Below are positions 34,271 to 38,083 of a stretch of 38,083 bases of DNA, in pieces. How positions within the stretch are numbered: position 1 is the first letter of the stretch; every line of letters begins with the position of its first letter. This stretch comes from Clostridium sp. (GTDB taxonomy: Bacteria > Bacillota > Clostridia > Clostridiales > Clostridiaceae). The stretch is taken from the NCBI GenBank assembly GCA_031292145.1, contig JARLHR010000127.1:1-38083 (forward strand), read 5' to 3'. The notes beneath the pieces were generated by a model. That model saw only the letters and a program-made list of their open reading frames with translations, was not told where the DNA came from and made no database searches. Made by a program: the position numbers and the translations under genes.

Positions 34271-35809
34271 ATGATTATTAAGAAAACCATTAAAAAAATG
34301 ATTGCAGCTGGATTAACAACTGTACTTGCTGCCTCAATTATGATGGGGTGTGGAAGCTCTAGTAGTAAAAGTGCTGATGCTTCAGATCCATCTAAACTAC
34401 AAGAAGTAAAATTAAAAATGTATCTTATAGGCGATAAACCAAAAGATTTTGATACTGTATATGGCAAAGTAAATGAAATAATGAAGAAAAAAATTAATGC
34501 AACATTAGATGTTAGCTTTTTACCATGGTCTGATATGACTACTAAATATCAATTATTATTCCAATCAGGTGAAAATTTTGATTTAATTTTTACAGCAGCA
34601 GGATGGGGATATTATAGCCAAGTAGCAACAAAAAATGGTTTTTATGAATTAACAGACGATATGCTTCAAAAGTATGCGCCAAACACATATAAGAATGAAC
34701 CCAAAGAAGCATGGAAACAAGCAAAAGTAAATGGAAAAGTTTATATGGTACCAAGTGATAGAGAAGAATATGGTACTAATGTATACGGAGTCAGAGGCGA
34801 CTTAATGAAAAAATATGGAATAGATAAAATTAAGAGCTATGATGACTTAGAAAAATACATGGATGCAGCATCAAAGGATACAGGAGTTAAGGTAATTGCA
34901 AATGGTGGAGGTCAAAATCTTCAGTGGCCATATATGCTAGAGAAGTATGGATTTACAACAATTAATGGAGCTCCATCACCATCAATTGGATTCAAAGCAA
35001 CAGATACATCAGGAAATGTATTTGCATTTGTAGATTCTCCTGAATATAAAGAGTATGCAACGAAGATGAAAGAATTCGCTAAAAAAGGATACTGGGCAAG
35101 TGATGCTATCTCAAGTAAGGCAACAAGAGATGACGATTTTAAAGCTGGTAAGACTGCTACTATGGTTTGGAATACAGGAAGTGTAGCTAATGCAGTTCAA
35201 CAAATGAATAAATCTAATCCAACATGGGACGCTCAAGTTGTTGATTTAAGTGCAGGAACAAAGAGAACAGTTCAACCTTATGTAAATAACGGTGTGGCTA
35301 TCAATGCGATTTCTAAAAATCCAGAAAGAGCACTTATGGCAATAGACTTATTAAAATATGACAAAGATATTAATGCATTAACTTGGTATGGTGTTGAAGG
35401 AACTCATTGGCAAGCAGATGGAGACAAGAAATATAAAACATTAGATGCAACTGCAAACTTCCCTGCTACAAACGTATGTCCATGGGGATGGTATAATACA
35501 GAATATGCTCGTACATCTTCAGATGAACCAGCTATAGTTCAAGAAATACTTAACAACTGGAAAAAGAATGATACTGTTACTAATCCATTATCATCATTCT
35601 CATTTGATGATTCTAAATTGAAAAATGAAATGGCAGCAGTAGGAAATGTTATAACTCAATATGGAGTTCCTATAGATTTAGGAATGGAAGATGATGTGGA
35701 TGCTGCAATAAAGCAATATAGAGCAAAGTTAACAGAAGCAGGATTTGATAAGATATTAGAAGAATGTCAAAAGCAAGCAAAAGCTTATGTAGAACAATAT
35801 AACAAATAA
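34271..35809 (+). CDS. Extracellular sugar-binding lipoprotein, LplA/YtcQ type
   Basis: A 512-aa lipoprotein that captures oligosaccharides for the two permeases. It has a basic start and hydrophobic helix, then a lipobox ending MMGC with Cys27 as the lipid anchor, then a Ser/Gly/Ala-rich tether. The mature part has the binding-protein fold signs LYIG-like KMYLIGDKPKDFDTVYGKVNE, LPWSDMTTKYQLLFQSGENFD, FYELTDDMLQKYAPNTY and a calcium-loop-like GMEDDVDAAIKQYRAKL near the end. GGGGG lies ten bases upstream of ATG 34271. The size, above 500 residues, is typical of the LplA/AlgQ group that takes longer oligosaccharides. The specific sugar is inferred from the galactan enzymes downstream. Confidence 0.93.
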   Translation: MIIKKTIKKMIAAGLTTVLAASIMMGCGSSSSKSADASDPSKLQEVKLKMYLIGDKPKDFDTVYGKVNEIMKKKINATLDVSFLPWSDMTTKYQLLFQSGENFDLIFTAAGWGYYSQVATKNGFYELTDDMLQKYAPNTYKNEPKEAWKQAKVNGKVYMVPSDREEYGTNVYGVRGDLMKKYGIDKIKSYDDLEKYMDAASKDTGVKVIANGGGQNLQWPYMLEKYGFTTINGAPSPSIGFKATDTSGNVFAFVDSPEYKEYATKMKEFAKKGYWASDAISSKATRDDDFKAGKTATMVWNTGSVANAVQQMNKSNPTWDAQVVDLSAGTKRTVQPYVNNGVAINAISKNPERALMAIDLLKYDKDINALTWYGVEGTHWQADGDKKYKTLDATANFPATNVCPWGWYNTEYARTSSDEPAIVQEILNNWKKNDTVTNPLSSFSFDDSKLKNEMAAVGNVITQYGVPIDLGMEDDVDAAIKQYRAKLTEAGFDKILEECQKQAKAYVEQYNK

Positions 35810-35841
35810 TTAAATACTCTACATTTATGTGGGGATTCACC

Positions 35842-36028
35842 GAAATAAGTGACATGTTGCGTGACCGTTTCTAAGGAATTTAGATGGGTGATTCTAAGAA
35901 CAGAAGTTGTACCCAAAATGCTTGCTTCAAAGACAAGCTTTGAACAAGTATTTTGGAACAACTTCTGTTCAAGGATCACTCCATCTAGATTCCTAATGAA
36001 ACACTCAACACAACATGCCACTTATTTC
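35842..36028. repeat. 187-nt near-perfect palindrome (hairpin element)
   Basis: The left arm (35842-35932) and right arm (35938-36028) are about 80 percent complementary by eye over some 91 bases around the loop ACAAG. Best paired parts are GAAATAAGTG at the outer end with CACTTATTTC, GAACAGAAGTTGT with ACAACTTCTGTTC, and TTCAAAG with CTTTGAA at the tip. It is richer in GC than its flanks. Both strands show open frames of 60-78 codons, but these are a by-product of the symmetry. There is no T run, so it is not a simple terminator. A non-autonomous transposon or palindromic repeat is likeliest; a folded RNA stabilising or dividing the operon mRNA is possible. The remainder of the 35810-36209 gap shows nothing else. 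Confidence 0.8.
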
Positions 36029-36209
36029 TAGTGTAGGAATACATATAAATTTAATAGATATAGTTATTTTATAAGTAAATGGTATGACATGGTTGGAGCA
36101 TATAAAGGGAAAGAAATTATAAAATTGATTTCCCAAAGCAGGCTGTGTATGGGATTTAGAAGCAATTTACAATTATGATATAGAGGAATGTATGATAGGA
36201 GAAATAAAA

Positions 36210-37181
36210 ATGGTAAACAAAAAACATGATGAAGAAACAAGTTTTGCAAAAGGTGCAGATATTGGCTGGTTACAGCAGATGGAGGCAACAGGATTTAAGT
36301 TTTATAATGCTAATGGAGAAGAAGAGGATTGTCTTCAGATTTTGAAGGATCATGGAATTAATTCAATACGATTGAGAGTCTGGGTAAACCCTTCAGATGA
36401 TCCTGCTAGCGGTCATTGCAGCACTGCTGAAGTAGTGGATATGGCAGTACGTGCGAAAAGAATGGGATTTAGATTGATGATAGATCTTCATTATAGTGAC
36501 AGTTGGGCAGATCCTGAAAAGCAAAAGAAACCTGTTGCTTGGGAAAATCACAGTTTTGATCAATTAATATTAGATGTTTATGATTACACTTTGGAAGTCA
36601 TGAATGCGTTGAAGGCTAAGGGGGCCAATCCAGAATGGGTGCAGGTAGGTAATGAAATTCCTAATGGTATGTTGTGGCCTGAGGGCAGCACTAAGAACTT
36701 TGGGCAATTATCGCAGTTATTAAATAGCGGTTATGAAGCAGTAAAAGCCGTATACAATGAAGCAAAGGTCATTATTCACTTGGATCAAGGAGATGACAGA
36801 AAGAGGTTTATTAGTTTTTTTGACAATCATAAGGCTAATGGAGGGAAATATGATGTGATTGGTGTGTCTTATTATCCATACTGGATAAAAAAGGATTATA
36901 CAGAAACCATAAATACTTTGAGCAATAATTTAATTGAATTTGCAACCAGATATGGCAAAGAAGTAATGGTATGTGAGATTGGTGGAGAAGATACCAATAT
37001 AATTAATAATTATGATATGCTTAAAGAAGTTATAATGAGAGTAAAGGCTATTCCAGAAGAAAAAGGATTAGGCGTGTTTTATTGGGAACCGCAAGGAGCA
37101 TACAGTTGGAGCAAATATAAATTAAGTGCTTGGGGTGAGGATGGAAGACCTACAGTAGCTCTTAATGCCTTTTTACTTTGA
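36210..37181 (+). CDS. GH53 arabinogalactan endo-beta-1,4-galactanase, no signal peptide
   Basis: A 323-aa glycoside hydrolase of family 53, cutting beta-1,4-galactan and its oligomers. ATG 36210 has AGGAG eight bases upstream; ATG 36192 has a poorer site. Family motifs are KGADIGWLQQME, NSIRLRVWVNPSDDP, FRLMIDLHYSDSWADPEKQ, the acid/base E149 in VGNEIPNGMLWPEG, GVSYYPYW, and the nucleophile E256 in VMVCEIGGED, then FYWEP. The N-terminus is polar, without secretion signal, so the enzyme should work inside the cell, unlike the usual secreted GanB. It is shorter than secreted relatives by about the signal length. Codon use looks more GC-rich than the neighbours, which together with the palindrome just upstream suggests later acquisition. 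No terminator is clear after it. Confidence 0.93.
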   Translation: MVNKKHDEETSFAKGADIGWLQQMEATGFKFYNANGEEEDCLQILKDHGINSIRLRVWVNPSDDPASGHCSTAEVVDMAVRAKRMGFRLMIDLHYSDSWADPEKQKKPVAWENHSFDQLILDVYDYTLEVMNALKAKGANPEWVQVGNEIPNGMLWPEGSTKNFGQLSQLLNSGYEAVKAVYNEAKVIIHLDQGDDRKRFISFFDNHKANGGKYDVIGVSYYPYWIKKDYTETINTLSNNLIEFATRYGKEVMVCEIGGEDTNIINNYDMLKEVIMRVKAIPEEKGLGVFYWEPQGAYSWSKYKLSAWGEDGRPTVALNAFLL

Positions 37182-37199
37182 TTTTTAAATATAAAAAAT

Positions 37200-37283
37200 A
37201 ATATTTTACTAAAAGTAAATAAAATTACTACATAAAGATATCGATAATAATGCTAACATTATGTTATTGATGAAAACGTATAA
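37200..37283 (+). promoter_or_regulatory. Shared control block upstream of the GH42 gene (copy 2)
   Basis: Bases 37200-37228 equal 32152-32180. The dyad TTTACT AAA AGTAAA is at 37205-37219, and TGAAAACGTATAA at 37271-37283, 51 bases on (50 in copy 1). The middle differs except for ATGCTA and ATTAT. It gives the GH42 gene its own promoter under the same control as the ABC operon. Confidence 0.7.
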
Positions 37284-37375
37284 ATAAAGTATATATTTAT
37301 TGGTTTAAATTAAGAAAGCTGTGTTTAAGTATTTTATAAAATTAAGTATGTGAAAAATTGTAGGAGGAATTATTT

Positions 37376-38083
37376 ATGAAAAAAGTATCTTCAGCACTAA
37401 GAAGCAAAGTGACTGGACTTTTGCATGGAGGAGATTATAATCCAGATCAATGGCTTAAGTATCCAGAAGTTTTAAAAGAAGATGTCCGCCTTTTAAAATT
37501 GGCAAATTGTAATTGTGTTTCTATAAATATATTTGGCTGGAGCGCAATAGAGCCTGAAGAAGGTAAGTATACCTTTGAGTGGTTAGATAAAATTATGGAG
37601 GATATGGCGGCAAATAATATTCATGTTATTTTAGCTACACCAAGTGGTGCAAGACCTGCATGGATGTCTGAAAAATATCCAGAAGTTTTAAGAGTAAATG
37701 GAGATAGAAGCAAAAATCTTCATGGACAAAGACATAATCATTGTTTCACTTCCCCCGTATACAGAAACAAAACTTATGAAATTAATGAGATTTTAGCAAA
37801 AAGATATAAAGATCATCCAGCTTTGATAATGTGGCATATCTCCAATGAATATGGCGGAGAATGCCATTGTGAACTTTGTCAAGAGGCTTTTAGAACTTGG
37901 CTTAAGAAAAAATATGATAATGATTTAGAAAAATTAAATGAGGCATGGTGGACAGGTTTTTGGAGTCATAAATTTACTAGCTGGTCGCAAATAGAGAGTC
38001 CATCTGAAAAAGGTGAAATATATGTCCATGGACATAATTTAGATTGGAAGAGATTTGTTACAGATCAAACGATAGATTTTTAC
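37376..38083 (+). CDS. GH42 beta-galactosidase, N-terminal part (3' end outside window)
   Basis: The first 236 codons are present and the window edge cuts the gene. The enzyme releases galactose from beta-galactosides inside the cell. AGGAGG sits 8 bases before ATG 37376. GH42 motifs are LLHGGDYNPDQWL at the start of the barrel, CVSINIFGWSAIEPEEGKY, DKIMEDMAANNIHVILATPS, ARPAWMSEKYPEVLRV, the acid/base E158 in MWHISNEYGG, and the metal-site cysteines ECHCELCQ. The nucleophile lies beyond the edge. No signal peptide. It would finish the digestion of the galacto-oligosaccharides made by GH53. It carries its own copy of the shared control block. Confidence 0.95.
   Translation, partial: MKKVSSALRSKVTGLLHGGDYNPDQWLKYPEVLKEDVRLLKLANCNCVSINIFGWSAIEPEEGKYTFEWLDKIMEDMAANNIHVILATPSGARPAWMSEKYPEVLRVNGDRSKNLHGQRHNHCFTSPVYRNKTYEINEILAKRYKDHPALIMWHISNEYGGECHCELCQEAFRTWLKKKYDNDLEKLNEAWWTGFWSHKFTSWSQIESPSEKGEIYVHGHNLDWKRFVTDQTIDFY

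Noticed and set aside
34207-34467. 86-codon reverse frame over the binding protein start
   Set aside because: It is antisense to the signal peptide and lipobox region, without ribosome site.
35785-36031. Open frames of 60 codons (+) and 78 codons (-) over the palindrome
   Set aside because: They arise from the inverted symmetry, have no ribosome site and no family resemblance.
1-38083. CRISPR arrays, tRNA or rRNA genes, intact insertion sequences, prophage genes
   Set aside because: I saw no regularly spaced repeats, cloverleaf sequences, transposase or phage structural genes.

Overview
The window reads as chromosomal DNA of a low-GC, spore-former-type Clostridium. The grounds are very AT-rich intergenic DNA, strong AGGAGG-type ribosome sites, a clostridial raiA-motif RNA beside hpf, a frameshifted prfB, and YesMN/Lpl-type sugar genes. 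The solventogenic C. beijerinckii/C. butyricum group is my best guess, but the species cannot be fixed from sequence reading alone.

Bases 1-10000 hold conserved housekeeping genes, all on the + strand. They are the 3' end of metK, recD2 with a degenerate ComFA-like gene and comFC, a stand-alone structured RNA (raiA motif) with its own promoter and terminator, hpf (long form), secA, a roughly 324 bp MITE-like inverted-repeat element, and prfB with the classic +1 programmed frameshift. Bases 10100-15500 hold a small monooxygenase, a small membrane protein, a VanRS-type two-component pair and a convergent secreted subtilisin with three C-terminal beta-sandwich repeats.

Bases 15500-28000 are a mosaic: a roughly 600 bp gap with an orphan promoter and hairpin (possible small RNA), tex, a Gfo/Idh/MocA oxidoreductase with an EamA exporter, a YczE-like membrane protein, and a small hypothetical protein. 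Next come a PadR regulator divergent from an Old Yellow Enzyme/Fe-S reductase, with a perfect ATGT-N8-ACAT operator on the -35 of that promoter, then an alpha/beta-hydrolase and a chemotaxis receptor.

Bases 28000-38083 look like a galactan or galacto-oligosaccharide uptake locus. A yesN-yesM-yesL set on the - strand is divergent from two sugar permeases and a lipoprotein binding protein. A 187-nt near-perfect palindrome follows, then a GH53 endo-galactanase without a signal peptide and a GH42 beta-galactosidase cut by the window edge. The ABC operon and the GH42 gene carry the same promoter-proximal block (29 identical bases, then a 13-base match at almost the same distance), which suggests common control. 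No ATPase gene is present, so a shared MsmX-type ATPase is expected. The main items for follow-up are the raiA RNA unit, the shared operator block, the palindrome, the dead ComFA-like protein and the candidate small RNA upstream of tex.
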